Positions 20,128 through 28,484 of a stretch of DNA of 64,000 nt are shown one piece after another. The position numbers were made by a program, and so were the translations under genes. The notes beneath the pieces were generated by a model. It saw only the letters and a list, made by a program, of their open reading frames with translations. It did not search any database and was not told the origin of the DNA. Each line of letters opens with the position of its first letter. Positions within the stretch are counted from its first letter, which is position 1. The stretch spans positions 62,001-126,000 of the forward strand of contig NZ_QGGV01000004.1 in the NCBI RefSeq assembly GCF_003148765.1, written 5' to 3'. Source of the stretch: Silicimonas algicola. Its GTDB lineage: Bacteria; Pseudomonadota; Alphaproteobacteria; Rhodobacterales; Rhodobacteraceae.

Positions 20128-20319
20128 GTGAAATCCCGCCGCCTTACCCGAAGTCCGTGCCGCGCGCCGTCGATGCGGCGTAGAGAACGCGCGAAGTCCC
20201 TGTTGCTTGCGATGAAAGCGCGGAAAGTCGCCCTTGGCAAGCCCATCACGCCTCTGTGACCCTTGGGGCGTCGTTCGACGTGCAAGCCTTTCGGCTGCAA
20301 AACTAGCGGAGGGAATCGC

Positions 20320-21207
20320 ATGACGCGGATGACGGCCAAGGACTTCGACCAGGACCTACTGGACCTCTACGACTTCTACGCCCACGGAAAGATCACCAAG
20401 CGCGAGTTCCTCGACCGCGCCGGAAAGTATGCGGTCGGCGGGGTCACGGCCCTGGCGCTGCTCGAGATGCTCAGTCCCAACTATGCGATGGCGCAGCAGG
20501 TCAACTTCAACGACGAGACCATCGTGCCGGAGTACGTCACCTATCCTTCGCCCAACGGCACCGGCGACGTGCGCGGCTATCTCGTGAAGCCCGCGAACGC
20601 CCCGGCCAAGCTGCCGGCGGTCCTCGTCGTGCACGAGAACCGGGGTCTCAATCCCTACATCGAGGATGTCGCCCGCCGCGTCGCCAAGGCCGGGTTCATG
20701 GCGCTTGCCCCCGACGGGCTGACCTCGGTCGGCGGCTATCCCGGCAACGATGCCGAGGGCCGCGATCTGCAGCAGACCGTCGACGGCGAGCAGTTGATGA
20801 ACGACTTCTTCAACGGCTTCGACCACCTGCTGGCCCGTGACGATTCCACGGGGAAATGCGGCGCGGTCGGGTTCTGCTATGGCGGTGGCGTCTGCAACGC
20901 GCTTGCTGTGGCCTTCCCCGAAATGTCTGCCAGCGTGCCCTTCTACGGCCGCCAGGCGAACGCCGCGGATGTCCCGAAGATCCAGGCGCCGCTCCTCCTC
21001 CACTATGCAGGACTGGACGAGCGTATCAACGAAGGCTGGCCGGCCTACGAGGCGGCGCTGAAGGAACACGGCAAAGTCTATGAAGCCTACATCTACGAGG
21101 GTGTGAACCACGGCTTCCACAACGATTCGACGCCGCGCTACGACGAGGCTGCGGCGAAACTGGCCTGGGACCGCACCATAGCCTGGTTCAACCAGCACCT
21201 GGTCTGA
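20320..21207 (+). CDS. Dienelactone hydrolase family protein
   Basis: A 295-aa alpha/beta hydrolase. The Cys-Asp-His triad of the dienelactone hydrolase family is visible: Cys186 in GFCYGGG, Asp233 in YAGLDERIN and His264 in VNHGFHND. A roughly 60-residue N-terminal extension ([15 protein letters not shown] followed by a hydrophobic stretch and AMAQQ) resembles an export or membrane-anchor signal, possibly Tat-like though the twin arginine is replaced by KR. GCGGAGGG precedes the ATG. It is divergent from the xdh operon and convergent with the SRPBCC gene; the natural ester or lactone substrate is unknown. Confidence 0.88.
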   Translation: MTRMTAKDFDQDLLDLYDFYAHGKITKREFLDRAGKYAVGGVTALALLEMLSPNYAMAQQVNFNDETIVPEYVTYPSPNGTGDVRGYLVKPANAPAKLPAVLVVHENRGLNPYIEDVARRVAKAGFMALAPDGLTSVGGYPGNDAEGRDLQQTVDGEQLMNDFFNGFDHLLARDDSTGKCGAVGFCYGGGVCNALAVAFPEMSASVPFYGRQANAADVPKIQAPLLLHYAGLDERINEGWPAYEAALKEHGKVYEAYIYEGVNHGFHNDSTPRYDEAAAKLAWDRTIAWFNQHLV

Positions 21208-21220
21208 GGGGCAGAACGGG

Positions 21221-21244
21221 GGGCGCGGATCGCGGTCCGCGCCC
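21221..21244. terminator. Terminator between convergent DLH and SRPBCC genes
   Basis: GGGCGCGGA and TCCGCGCCC form a perfect 9-bp stem with a 6-base loop in the 46-base gap between two convergent genes; TT follows on the plus strand. It can serve both transcripts. Confidence 0.75.
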
Positions 21245-21253
21245 TTCGGCTTG

Positions 21254-21724
21254 TCACGTCAGAGACGTCGCCAACTCGTCCAGTTGCCGCAGCGTCGTGC
21301 CCCACCCGTCCTGGAAGCCCATCTCCTCGTGCCGTTTCCGGATTTCCTCCGAACTGTGCAGCGCGGTCGCCTTGTAAAGCGTGCCGCCGTCCTTTGGCTC
21401 GAACTCGATGATGGCGGTCAGGAACGGCTCGCCACGCGGACGATACCCACTCCCCAGAGCATCCGTGGTCACCAGCCGACGCGCCGGCTCGACTTCCAGC
21501 ACGCAGCCTTCAAGCGGCATGACCGTCCCGTCCGGCAGCGTCATCGTCAGGTTCGCCTTGCCGCCCGGCCGGAACTCGTACTCGATGTCGGTGATCTTGA
21601 CGGGCTTGGGCGCGAACCATTCCGCGAAAAGCTTCGGGTCGGTCCAGCAGCGCCAGACGGTTTCGGGTTTCGCCTTGATGTGGCGCTCGATGTAAAGGTC
21701 CAGCTCTGGATTGAAGTCGGTCAC
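21254..21724 (-). CDS. SRPBCC (AHSA1-like) domain protein
   Basis: A 156-aa START/SRPBCC-fold protein of the Activator-of-Hsp90-ATPase-homologue type (RHIKAKPETVWRCWTDPKLFAEWFAP near the N terminus, GGTLYKATALHSSEE and GFQDGWGTTLRQLDEL at the end). Such proteins bind small hydrophobic ligands. The GTG at 21722-21724 is preferred as start because AAAGGAG lies seven bases upstream; an ATG nine codons earlier would overlap the previous gene and has no ribosome site. It lies directly downstream of an ArsR repressor, the common ArsR-SRPBCC pair in which the repressor controls both genes. Confidence 0.88.
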   Translation of the reverse strand: MTDFNPELDLYIERHIKAKPETVWRCWTDPKLFAEWFAPKPVKITDIEYEFRPGGKANLTMTLPDGTVMPLEGCVLEVEPARRLVTTDALGSGYRPRGEPFLTAIIEFEPKDGGTLYKATALHSSEEIRKRHEEMGFQDGWGTTLRQLDELATSLT

Positions 21725-21737
21725 GGGAAAACTCCTT

Positions 21738-22085
21738 TCAGTGACTGTCATTGGGATTATCGCCCTCGCGTTCCAGCCTCTCGGCCAGTTCGGTCAGGCG
21801 GTCGGTTCGGGCTTCCCAGAGAGCGCGCTGGCGCGAAAGCCAGTCCTCGGCACGCGCCAGTGTCGCGGCTTCGATATGCACGGTCCGGACGCGTCCGCTT
21901 TTCTCGGTACGAACCAGACCTGCCTTCTCCAGCACCTTGAGGTGCTTCAGGAAGGTCGGCAGCGCCATGTCATGGGGCGCGTGCAACTCGCTGACGCTGG
22001 CCGAGGCCCGCGCCAGTCGCTCGATAACCGCGCGACGGGTCGGATCGCCCAAGGCGGAAAAGTATGCATCAACTTGGTTAGCCAT
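21738..22085 (-). CDS. ArsR-family transcriptional repressor
   Basis: A 115-aa winged-helix regulator (YFSALGDPTRRAVIERLARA, recognition helix LPTFLKHLKVLEKAGLV, wing SGRVRTVHI). It contains no Cys, so metal sensing through the usual Cys-based sites is excluded. It is paired with a SRPBCC protein 13 bases downstream; in related pairs the ligand is an organic molecule. A perfect 8-bp inverted repeat covers its own start codon, indicating autorepression. Confidence 0.9.
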   Translation of the reverse strand: MANQVDAYFSALGDPTRRAVIERLARASASVSELHAPHDMALPTFLKHLKVLEKAGLVRTEKSGRVRTVHIEAATLARAEDWLSRQRALWEARTDRLTELAERLEREGDNPNDSH

Positions 22086-22095
22086 TTGGCTAACC
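22076..22095. promoter_or_regulatory. Perfect palindromic operator over the arsR start codon
   Basis: GGTTAGCC (22076-22083), spacer ATTT and GGCTAACC (22088-22095) form a perfect 8-bp inverted repeat that contains the ATG of the ArsR gene. Position and symmetry fit a site at which the ArsR dimer blocks its own expression and that of the SRPBCC gene. Confidence 0.75.
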
Positions 22096-22118
22096 TTTAG
22101 GCGTCTCCCATCGCCGCG

Positions 22119-22967
22119 TCAAGGCACCGCGTAAGGCTCGACCTCTTCGGGCGCGAGCGTCAACCCGGCCGTGACATCGCCAATGCGGCGCCCCGCCACT
22201 TTCCTATCGCCCGCGATCTCGGCCAGCGGCACCATGACGAAGGCGCGGTTGAACATCTCGGGATGCGGCAGCGTCAGCGCGGGCGAAGCGAACTCCTCCT
22301 CACCCAGAAACAGCAGGTCCACGTCGATCAGGCGCGGACCCCATCGCTCGCCCGGCGTACGGCCCAGTTGGACCTCTATCTCCTTCGCGGCCCGCAGCGC
22401 TTGGTGCGGCGTCAGGCTGGTCTGCCCCACCGCGCAGGCGTTGACGAACCAATCCTGGTCTTCCTTGCCCCAGGGCGCCGTCTTGTAGAAGGACGACACC
22501 TTCTGGATCTCCATCCCCTCCACCGCTTCGAGAAACGCCAGAGCCGCCCGGATCTGCGAAGACTTCTCGCCCACGTTGCTGCCCAGCGCGAATCCCACCG
22601 TCCTTTGCCGCAACCGCGTCAGCTCGACGCCGACGGTATCGAAGCTTGCCGAGATGGGTGCGCCCGGCTTCCGGATCCGCACCAAGACAGCCGTCGCCGC
22701 GTCGAACCGCGCCAGGATTTCAGCGATGACACGCTCGGCGAAGGTCTCGATCAGGCGGTAAGGCCCTTTGTCAGACACCGTCTGCGCCAGTTCGCACAGC
22801 GTCGCGTAGCAGATCGCCTCGCGATAGTCGTCGTGCTCGGACGCTCGCCGGGCATCGGTCTTCACCTCGATGTCGAGGAAGAACCGCTGGCCGAGGATAC
22901 GCTCCTCCTCGTTCACGCCATGCCGTCCGACGATGCAGAGGTTCGTCACGAAGATCGTGTCGTTCAT
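22119..22967 (-). CDS. FolB-FolK fusion: dihydroneopterin aldolase / HPPK
   Basis: A 282-aa two-domain folate enzyme. The first ~120 residues are dihydroneopterin aldolase/epimerase (IGRHGVNEEE-type motif, here IVGRHGVNEEERILGQRF, and YRLIETFAERV). The rest is 6-hydroxymethyl-7,8-dihydropterin pyrophosphokinase (ALGSNVGEKSSQI, FVNACAVG and the signature RWGPRLIDVDLLFL). The fused protein can convert dihydroneopterin to the pyrophosphorylated pterin used by FolP. It starts at ATG 22965-22967, overlapping the folP stop by four bases, so folP, folB and folK activities come from two coupled genes. Fusions of these domains are known in other taxa. Confidence 0.92.
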   Translation of the reverse strand: MNDTIFVTNLCIVGRHGVNEEERILGQRFFLDIEVKTDARRASEHDDYREAICYATLCELAQTVSDKGPYRLIETFAERVIAEILARFDAATAVLVRIRKPGAPISASFDTVGVELTRLRQRTVGFALGSNVGEKSSQIRAALAFLEAVEGMEIQKVSSFYKTAPWGKEDQDWFVNACAVGQTSLTPHQALRAAKEIEVQLGRTPGERWGPRLIDVDLLFLGEEEFASPALTLPHPEMFNRAFVMVPLAEIAGDRKVAGRRIGDVTAGLTLAPEEVEPYAVP

Positions 22968-23800
22968 GCCCTGCCCTCCTGAAACGTCGCCTGCACCATT
23001 CTGACCGCCTCGACATGTGGGGCGACATCGTGAACCCGGATGACGCGTGCGCCCTTCGCAAGGCCCAGCGTATTCGCAACCAGCGTTCCCGTCAGCCGCG
23101 CGTCGACCTCGGCGGCAAGAACATGCCCGATGAACTTCTTGCGCGAGAGACCCAGCAGAACCGGACGCCCATACCACGCGCCGAGCTCATCCAGCCGGTT
23201 GAGGCAGGTCAGGCTTTGCGCGGGCGTCTTGCCGAAACCTATACCCGGATCGACCAGGATGCGCTCGGGCAAGACGCCGGCCCGCGTCGCCAGGTCCATC
23301 GACCGGTCGAGGAACATTCGCATGTCCGCCATCACGTCCCTGTCCGGATCGACGTCCAAACGGTTGTACATGAGGACAACGATCGCACCCGTCTCGGCCA
23401 TCGCGTCGGCCATGCCTGCGTCGCGCTGACAGCCCCAGACGTCGTTGACGATCACCGCCCCCGCCGCCACGGCCGCCCGCGCCACCGACGCCTTGTAGGT
23501 GTCGATCGACACCGCCACGTTCGACCGCGCCGCCACCGCCTCGACCACCGGCATCACCCGCGCCATTTCCTCGTCAGCCGAGACAGCGTCCGAGCCGGGC
23601 CGCGTCGACTCGCCTCCGATGTCCAGGATGTCGGCCCCTTCGGCCTCCATCCGCGCCGCCTGGGCCAAGGCCTCGTCGAAGCCCTCGAACCGCCCGCCGT
23701 CCGAAAAGCTGTCCGGCGTCACGTTCAGGATGCCCATGACAAGGGGACGCCCGGCCATCGCGGCCAGGACCGCGTCGCGCCTTTGCGGGAAGGGGGTCAT
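22964..23800 (-). CDS. folP: Dihydropteroate synthase
   Basis: A 278-aa TIM-barrel enzyme condensing the pterin pyrophosphate with p-aminobenzoate; the sulfonamide target. Signatures are MGILNVTPDSFSDGG, DIGGESTRPG, IVNDVWG, DPGIGFGKT and LLGLSRKKFIG. The length is usual for the family. Its substrate is made by the fused FolB-FolK encoded immediately downstream with a four-base overlap. The ATG has no strong ribosome site; the map gene ends nine bases upstream, suggesting co-transcription. Confidence 0.95.
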   Translation of the reverse strand: MTPFPQRRDAVLAAMAGRPLVMGILNVTPDSFSDGGRFEGFDEALAQAARMEAEGADILDIGGESTRPGSDAVSADEEMARVMPVVEAVAARSNVAVSIDTYKASVARAAVAAGAVIVNDVWGCQRDAGMADAMAETGAIVVLMYNRLDVDPDRDVMADMRMFLDRSMDLATRAGVLPERILVDPGIGFGKTPAQSLTCLNRLDELGAWYGRPVLLGLSRKKFIGHVLAAEVDARLTGTLVANTLGLAKGARVIRVHDVAPHVEAVRMVQATFQEGRA

Positions 23801-23809
23801 TGCGGGCGA

Positions 23810-24643
23810 TCAGGCCCAGGTCGGATGAAAGCGGCCGCCCGGCGACAGGGTAAAGATCTCGACCCCGTCGTCCGTCACCCCGACCGAATGCTCGAACTGC
23901 GCCGACAGCGACTTGTCCCGCGTGATGGCGGTCCAGTCGTCGGCCAGCACCCGCGTCTCGGGCCGACCGAGGTTCACCATCGGTTCGATGGTGAAGATCA
24001 TCCCCGGCTCCAGCGTGGCCCCCGTGCCCGGGCGCCCATAATGCAGCACGTTCGGCGGCGCATGGAACACCCGCCCCAGCCCGTGGCCGCAGAAATCGCG
24101 CACCACGCTCATCTTGTGGGCCTCGACATAGGTCTGGATGGCATGGCCGATATCGCCGAAGGTGTTGCCCGGCTTCACCGCCTCGACCCCCACCATCAGC
24201 GCGTCGTAGGTCACCTGGATCAGCCGCTCGGCGAAAGGCTTCAGCTTGCCCGCGACGTACATCCGGCTGGTGTCGCCGAACCAGCCGTCGACGATCACCG
24301 TCACGTCCACATTCAGGATATCGCCATCCTTCAGCGCGTCGCTCGAGCGGCCGGGGATCTTGCCGCCGGGGATGCCGTGGCAGACGACATGGTTCACGCT
24401 GATGCAGCTCGCGTGCTCGTAACCCTTGTATCCGATGGTGGCGCTTGTCGCGCCCGCCTCGTTGACCATCCGTTCGATGGCGGCGTTGATCTCGGCCGTG
24501 GTGACGCCCGGTTCGATCATGTCCGCCACATCGTCGAGGATGCGCGCAGCGAGGGCACCCGCGCGGGTCATCCCCGCAAAGGCGTCCGCCTCGTAGATGC
24601 GGATGCCGTCTTTCGTCAGACGGCCGTCTCTGTGATCGTCCAC
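23810..24643 (-). CDS. map: Type I methionine aminopeptidase
   Basis: A 277-aa metallopeptidase that removes N-terminal Met from nascent proteins after deformylation. Pita-bread-fold metal ligands are visible: two Asp in VDVTVIVDGWFGDTSRMY, His in CGHGLGRVFH, Glu in FTIEPMVN and Glu in QFEHSVGVT. A GTG start at 24641-24643 is preferred because AAAGGA lies seven bases upstream; an ATG nine codons earlier (24670) is an alternative with no clear ribosome site. It lies upstream of folP on the same strand. Confidence 0.93.
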   Translation of the reverse strand: MDDHRDGRLTKDGIRIYEADAFAGMTRAGALAARILDDVADMIEPGVTTAEINAAIERMVNEAGATSATIGYKGYEHASCISVNHVVCHGIPGGKIPGRSSDALKDGDILNVDVTVIVDGWFGDTSRMYVAGKLKPFAERLIQVTYDALMVGVEAVKPGNTFGDIGHAIQTYVEAHKMSVVRDFCGHGLGRVFHAPPNVLHYGRPGTGATLEPGMIFTIEPMVNLGRPETRVLADDWTAITRDKSLSAQFEHSVGVTDDGVEIFTLSPGGRFHPTWA

Positions 24644-24831
24644 GGGTCGTTCCTTTCCTTCAAACGGCATATAGGCCGTTCAGGCGAAAAGTGCCAGCAT
24701 CGACAGCCTTGGGCCCATCACACAGGACGACGCCTCAAGGACGCGCGCGCAGGCCGCGCCGGGACCAAAGCCGTTTGAAAGCGCATGGCCCGGGCCCTAT
24801 ACCCACAGGTCAAAGGGGACAAGGAACGACA

Positions 24832-25563
24832 ATGGCCAATCCCACCGCCGCCATGCTGGTGATCGGAGACGAAATCCTGTCCGGCCGCACCCGCGACGCA
24901 AACATGCACCACCTTGCGGGCCGCCTGACCGAGGTCGGCATAGACCTGCGCGAGGTGCGCGTCGTGGCCGACGACCGGCCCGCCATCGTCGCCGCCCTGC
25001 GCGCCCTGTCCGCGGCCTTCGACCACGTCTTCACCTCGGGCGGGATCGGCCCGACGCACGACGACATCACCGCCGACTGCGTGGCCGAGGCGATGGCGGC
25101 CCGGATCGACGTGCGCGAGGACGCGCGAGCGCTCCTCGCCGCCCACTACGACCGGCAGGGACTGGAGTTCACTGCCGCGCGGATGCGCATGGCCCGCATT
25201 CCCGACGGCGCGACGCTGATCGACAACCCGGTCTCCGTGGCGCCCGGATTCTCGCTCGGCAACGTCCACGTCATGGCGGGCGTGCCGTCGATCTTCACCG
25301 CCATGGTCGCAAGCCTTCTGCCGACACTCACCGGCGGCGAGCCCCTGCGCTCGGTCACCGTCCGCATCGACCGCGGCGAAGGCGACGTCGCGGCGCCGCT
25401 GGGCGATCTCGCCGCCCGCTTTGACGACCTCGCTTTCGGCTCCTACCCGTTCCAGCGCGACGGTCGATACGGCACCAACATCGTGATCCGGGGCACCGAC
25501 GGCGACCGCCTCGCCGCTGCCGAGGCCGATCTGCGCCGCCTCTTCCCCGGCGTCGCCGCATGA
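24832..25563 (+). CDS. CinA N-terminal-domain (molybdopterin-binding fold) protein
   Basis: A 243-aa protein made of a MoCF_biosynth/CinA-N domain (LVIGDEILSGRTRDANM, FTSGGIGPTHDDIT, VMAGVPSIF). The C-terminal nicotinamide-deamidase half of full CinA is absent, so it is the short form annotated as competence/damage-inducible protein A or molybdopterin-binding protein. Full-length CinA has ADP-ribose pyrophosphatase and NMN deamidase activities; the role of the single domain is not settled. It is the first gene of a three-gene set joined by four-base overlaps (ATGA, then GTGA). Confidence 0.9.
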   Translation: MANPTAAMLVIGDEILSGRTRDANMHHLAGRLTEVGIDLREVRVVADDRPAIVAALRALSAAFDHVFTSGGIGPTHDDITADCVAEAMAARIDVREDARALLAAHYDRQGLEFTAARMRMARIPDGATLIDNPVSVAPGFSLGNVHVMAGVPSIFTAMVASLLPTLTGGEPLRSVTVRIDRGEGDVAAPLGDLAARFDDLAFGSYPFQRDGRYGTNIVIRGTDGDRLAAAEADLRRLFPGVAA

Positions 25564-26288
25564 CCCCCGACTCCCGGCGCCTCTTCGCGGCCCTGGATGC
25601 CACCTGGCCCCCCGCCCGGCTCATAACGGACGGACCCTGGACGCTGCGCGAGGGCCGGGGTGGCGGCAAGCGCGTCTCGGCCGCCACCGCGAATATCCCC
25701 GTAACAGAGACAGATATCGCGACCGCCGAGGCCGGAATGACCACCCTCGGTCAGCAACCCCTCTTCATGATCCGTCAACAGGATGCCGACCTCGACCACT
25801 GGCTGGATGCGCGGGAATACTCCGTCGTCGATCCCGTCGTCATGTACCTCTTCCCCGTCGCAGCCCTTGCCGATCCCCAGCCGATGACCGCCATCGTGCC
25901 GACCTGGCCCATGCTCGCCATTCAGCGCGATCTCTGGCAGATGGCCGGCATCGGCCCTAGCCGGATCGCCGTGATGGAGCGCGCCGCTGGCCCTCGCTGC
26001 GCCCTTCTCGCCCGCCACAAGGACACGCCCGCGGGCGTCGCATTCGTGGCCGCCGACGGCGCCATCGCCATGATCCACGCGCTCGAAGTCGTCCCCTCCG
26101 AACGGCGGAGCGGCGTCGCGCGACGCGCCATGAAGGCGGCCTCGCAGTGGGCCGCCGACAACGGGGCCGAATGGCTGGCCCTGGCCGTTACCCGAGCGAA
26201 CGAAGGCGCCAACGCACTTTATCGCGGCCTTGGCATGACAGAGGCCGCCACCTATCATTATCGCCTCGCGCCAGGGGTCGGGCCGTGA
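25560..26288 (+). CDS. GNAT-family N-acetyltransferase
   Basis: A 242-aa protein with a C-terminal GNAT domain (about 130-240): acetyl-CoA-binding motif A appears as ALEVVPSERRSGVARRAMKAA and motif B as VTRANEGANALYRGLGM. The N-terminal half is a less conserved region (PVTETDIATAEAGMTTLGQQ). The acceptor is unknown. The start overlaps the previous gene (ATGA) and the stop overlaps the OmpA-like gene's GTG start (GTGA). Confidence 0.87.
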   Translation: MTPDSRRLFAALDATWPPARLITDGPWTLREGRGGGKRVSAATANIPVTETDIATAEAGMTTLGQQPLFMIRQQDADLDHWLDAREYSVVDPVVMYLFPVAALADPQPMTAIVPTWPMLAIQRDLWQMAGIGPSRIAVMERAAGPRCALLARHKDTPAGVAFVAADGAIAMIHALEVVPSERRSGVARRAMKAASQWAADNGAEWLALAVTRANEGANALYRGLGMTEAATYHYRLAPGVGP

Positions 26289-27226
26289 TCCGCGCGGCAG
26301 TCGTGACGGCACTCCTCTGCGCGTGGCCCGCCTTCGCGGCCGAACTCGACCTGCCCTCCGCCTCGATGACCGCGACCGACTCCACGCCCGCCGGCACCGT
26401 CCGCCTGCCCGAGGCGCCCTGGGCGCCCGGCGCCGCAGTCCCTGCGACCGAGGGCGCCATTCGCCGGTCGGTCTTCGTCGTTCCCGAAGCAGGGTTCACG
26501 ACCCTTCAGCTCATCGCCCCCATGCGGGACGCGCTCGGGCAGGACGGCTACACCCAGGTCTTCTCCTGCGCCGACGCCCAGTGCGGCGGCTTCGATTTCC
26601 GTTTCCAGCTTGACCTGATCGGCGAGCCCGACATGCACGTCGATCTGGGCGACTATCGCTACATCCTCATGCGCAAACCCGGCGGTGACCCGCACAGCGT
26701 GGCGATGGTTGCCTCCTCGGCAGGGCGTACCGGCTTCGTCCATGTCACCGAGGTGTCGGACAGCGAGCTTCGCGACATCGCCGTCGATCCCATGCCACCC
26801 GAGACCGAAGTCGAACTAGCCGAAAGTCCCAATATCAGTGACGTTCCGGACATCCTCGAGACCATGACGAGCACCGGCCGCGCCGTCCTCGCGGACCTCC
26901 AGTTCGGCACGGGTGCGGCCACGCTGGACGACGAGGCCTATGCCTCGCTCACCGCACTCGCCGACTGGCTCGACGCCAATCCTTCGGCCCGCATCGTCCT
27001 CGTGGGCCACACCGATGCCGTGGGTTCACTCGCCGCGAATACCTCGCTGTCGCAACGCCGCGCCGAGGCCGTCGCCGACCGTCTGAGGCAGCGATACGGC
27101 ACCGATGCGACGCAGGTGCAGGCGGCGGGCGCGGGGTATCTGGCGCCGCTGTCATCCAATCTCACCGCCGAGGGGCGCGCCGCGAACCGGCGGGTTGAAG
27201 TCGTGCTCCTGTCCCTCGAGCAATGA
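26285..27226 (+). CDS. OmpA-family peptidoglycan-binding envelope protein
   Basis: A 313-aa exported protein with a signal peptide (ends near AFAAELD, about residue 20), an uncharacterised periplasmic domain (about 25-180, with a CADAQCGGFDFRF Cys pair that may form a disulfide) and a C-terminal OmpA_C domain (about 195-313; LVGHTDAVGSLAANTSLSQRRAEAVADRL and AANRRVEV). The OmpA domain should bind peptidoglycan diaminopimelate, anchoring the protein in the periplasm or outer membrane. GTG start overlapping the GNAT stop; followed by a hairpin terminator. Confidence 0.9.
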   Translation: MIRAAVVTALLCAWPAFAAELDLPSASMTATDSTPAGTVRLPEAPWAPGAAVPATEGAIRRSVFVVPEAGFTTLQLIAPMRDALGQDGYTQVFSCADAQCGGFDFRFQLDLIGEPDMHVDLGDYRYILMRKPGGDPHSVAMVASSAGRTGFVHVTEVSDSELRDIAVDPMPPETEVELAESPNISDVPDILETMTSTGRAVLADLQFGTGAATLDDEAYASLTALADWLDANPSARIVLVGHTDAVGSLAANTSLSQRRAEAVADRLRQRYGTDATQVQAAGAGYLAPLSSNLTAEGRAANRRVEVVLLSLEQ

Positions 27227-27230
27227 AAAG

Positions 27231-27253
27231 TGGGGCGCCGCAAGGGCGCCCCA
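27231..27253 (+). terminator. Terminator after the CinA-GNAT-OmpA operon
   Basis: TGGGGCGCC and GGCGCCCCA pair perfectly (9 bp) around a 5-base loop, five bases after the ompA-like stop. It lies between convergent genes and lacks a long T-run, so it may work for both strands. Confidence 0.75.
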
Positions 27254-27305
27254 GTTCACAAGGGCAGTCAGTCGGGGGAAAAGTCGTTCTGGTACGGTCA
27301 GACCG

Positions 27306-28211
27306 TCACCACTTGTCCGGTCCCTTCTCGGCGAAGGCATGGACGAGGAAGTCGATGAAGGCGCGGACCTTGGGCTGGGTGAAGCGTCCCGGCGGATAGA
27401 CCGCGAAGATGCCCTGCGTCTCGACCGGCAGATCGGGAATGGCTTCCTCGATCAGCTTGTGTTCCATCGCGTCGGCATAAAGGAAGGACGGCAGGTAGGC
27501 GATCCCAAGCCCGGCGATCGCGGCGTTCAAGAGCGACTGCCCGTCGTTCACCGTCAGCCAACCGGCAGTCCGCACCTGGCGCTTTTCACCCGAGGGCGCC
27601 GTCAGCTTCCAGACGTTGCCGGACGAGTTGTTCGAATAATGCAGCAGCTTGTGTTCGTTCAGGTCGTCGATCTTCTGCGGCCGCCCGTACTTGTCGAAGT
27701 AGGAGGGCGCCGCGATCATCCTGCGGTTCGTCTCGCACAGCTTGCGCGCACGCAGGGTCGAATCTTCAAGCTCGCCGATCCGGATCGCAAGGTCGAAGCC
27801 CTCGCTGATCAGTTCGACATAGCGGTTGTTCAGCACCATGTTCACGGTGATATCCGGGAATTCCTGAAGGAATTCGCCAAGCACCGGCGACAGGTGGTTC
27901 ACGCCGAAGTCGGTCGCGACCGAGATACGCAGCAGCCCCGAAGGCGCCGACTGCATCGAGGTGACCAGCGCATCCGCCTCGCCGGCATCGTTCAGCACGC
28001 GTCGCGCGCGATCATAGTAGGCCAGTCCGATCTCGGTCGGCGACACGCGGCGCGTGGTCCGATTCAGAAGCCGCGCACCAAGGCGCGCTTCCAGAGACGA
28101 GACATGTTTCGACACCGCGGACTTCGAGATCCCCATCTTCTTGGCGGCATCGGTGAACCCACCCTGATCCACGACGGTTGCGAACGCTTCCATTTCCGTC
28201 AGACGGTCCAT
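27306..28211 (-). CDS. LysR-family transcriptional regulator
   Basis: A 301-aa LTTR with an N-terminal winged HTH (MEAFATVVDQGGFTDAAKKM, SKSAVSKHVSSLEARLGARL) and a C-terminal periplasmic-binding-protein-like effector domain (about 90-295). It resembles the CrgA/AaeR-like group. No divergent target gene adjoins it; the upstream gap contains an inverted repeat (28291-28316) that may be its own operator. The target and inducer are unknown. Confidence 0.92.
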   Translation of the reverse strand: MDRLTEMEAFATVVDQGGFTDAAKKMGISKSAVSKHVSSLEARLGARLLNRTTRRVSPTEIGLAYYDRARRVLNDAGEADALVTSMQSAPSGLLRISVATDFGVNHLSPVLGEFLQEFPDITVNMVLNNRYVELISEGFDLAIRIGELEDSTLRARKLCETNRRMIAAPSYFDKYGRPQKIDDLNEHKLLHYSNNSSGNVWKLTAPSGEKRQVRTAGWLTVNDGQSLLNAAIAGLGIAYLPSFLYADAMEHKLIEEAIPDLPVETQGIFAVYPPGRFTQPKVRAFIDFLVHAFAEKGPDKW

Positions 28212-28290
28212 CAGGTTTCATACCCTTGTATCTTTTGCCCCCAAGGCCCGTTCCTTCTGCAGGTCAATTCGGGCGAGAATGGGGAAAGAC

Positions 28291-28316
28291 CCCGACAATT
28301 ACCCGGTATTATCGGG
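28291..28316. promoter_or_regulatory. Inverted repeat upstream of the LysR gene
   Basis: CCCGACAAT (28291-28299) and ATTATCGGG (28308-28316) are inverted with one mismatch around an 8-base spacer, about 80 bases upstream of the lysR start. Size and position fit an LTTR autoregulatory site. Confidence 0.4.
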
Positions 28317-28411
28317 ATTGTTTTACGGATGTAGACGAGGACGGCGCCGGGAACCACGTGCGTCAGGGGCGCCTGCGCTTCGATCCCACGGGCAAGTTGG
28401 CAGCATCACGC

Positions 28412-28441
28412 AAGAAAAAGGGGGCGGATCTCTCCGCCCCC
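28412..28441 (-). terminator. Rho-independent terminator of the DUF481 gene
   Basis: On the minus strand a perfect 9-bp GC-rich stem (GGGGGCGGA / TCCGCCCCC, 4-base loop) is followed directly by TTTTTC, a textbook intrinsic terminator about 45 bases after the DUF481 stop codon. Confidence 0.92.
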
Positions 28442-28484
28442 ATAAGGGATAACAACCCACCAATTACACACGAGGGTTCGTTGG

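Noticed and set aside
23015-24778. A 587-codon plus-strand frame
   Set aside because: Shadow of folP and map, low-complexity His/Arg-rich composition, no motif.
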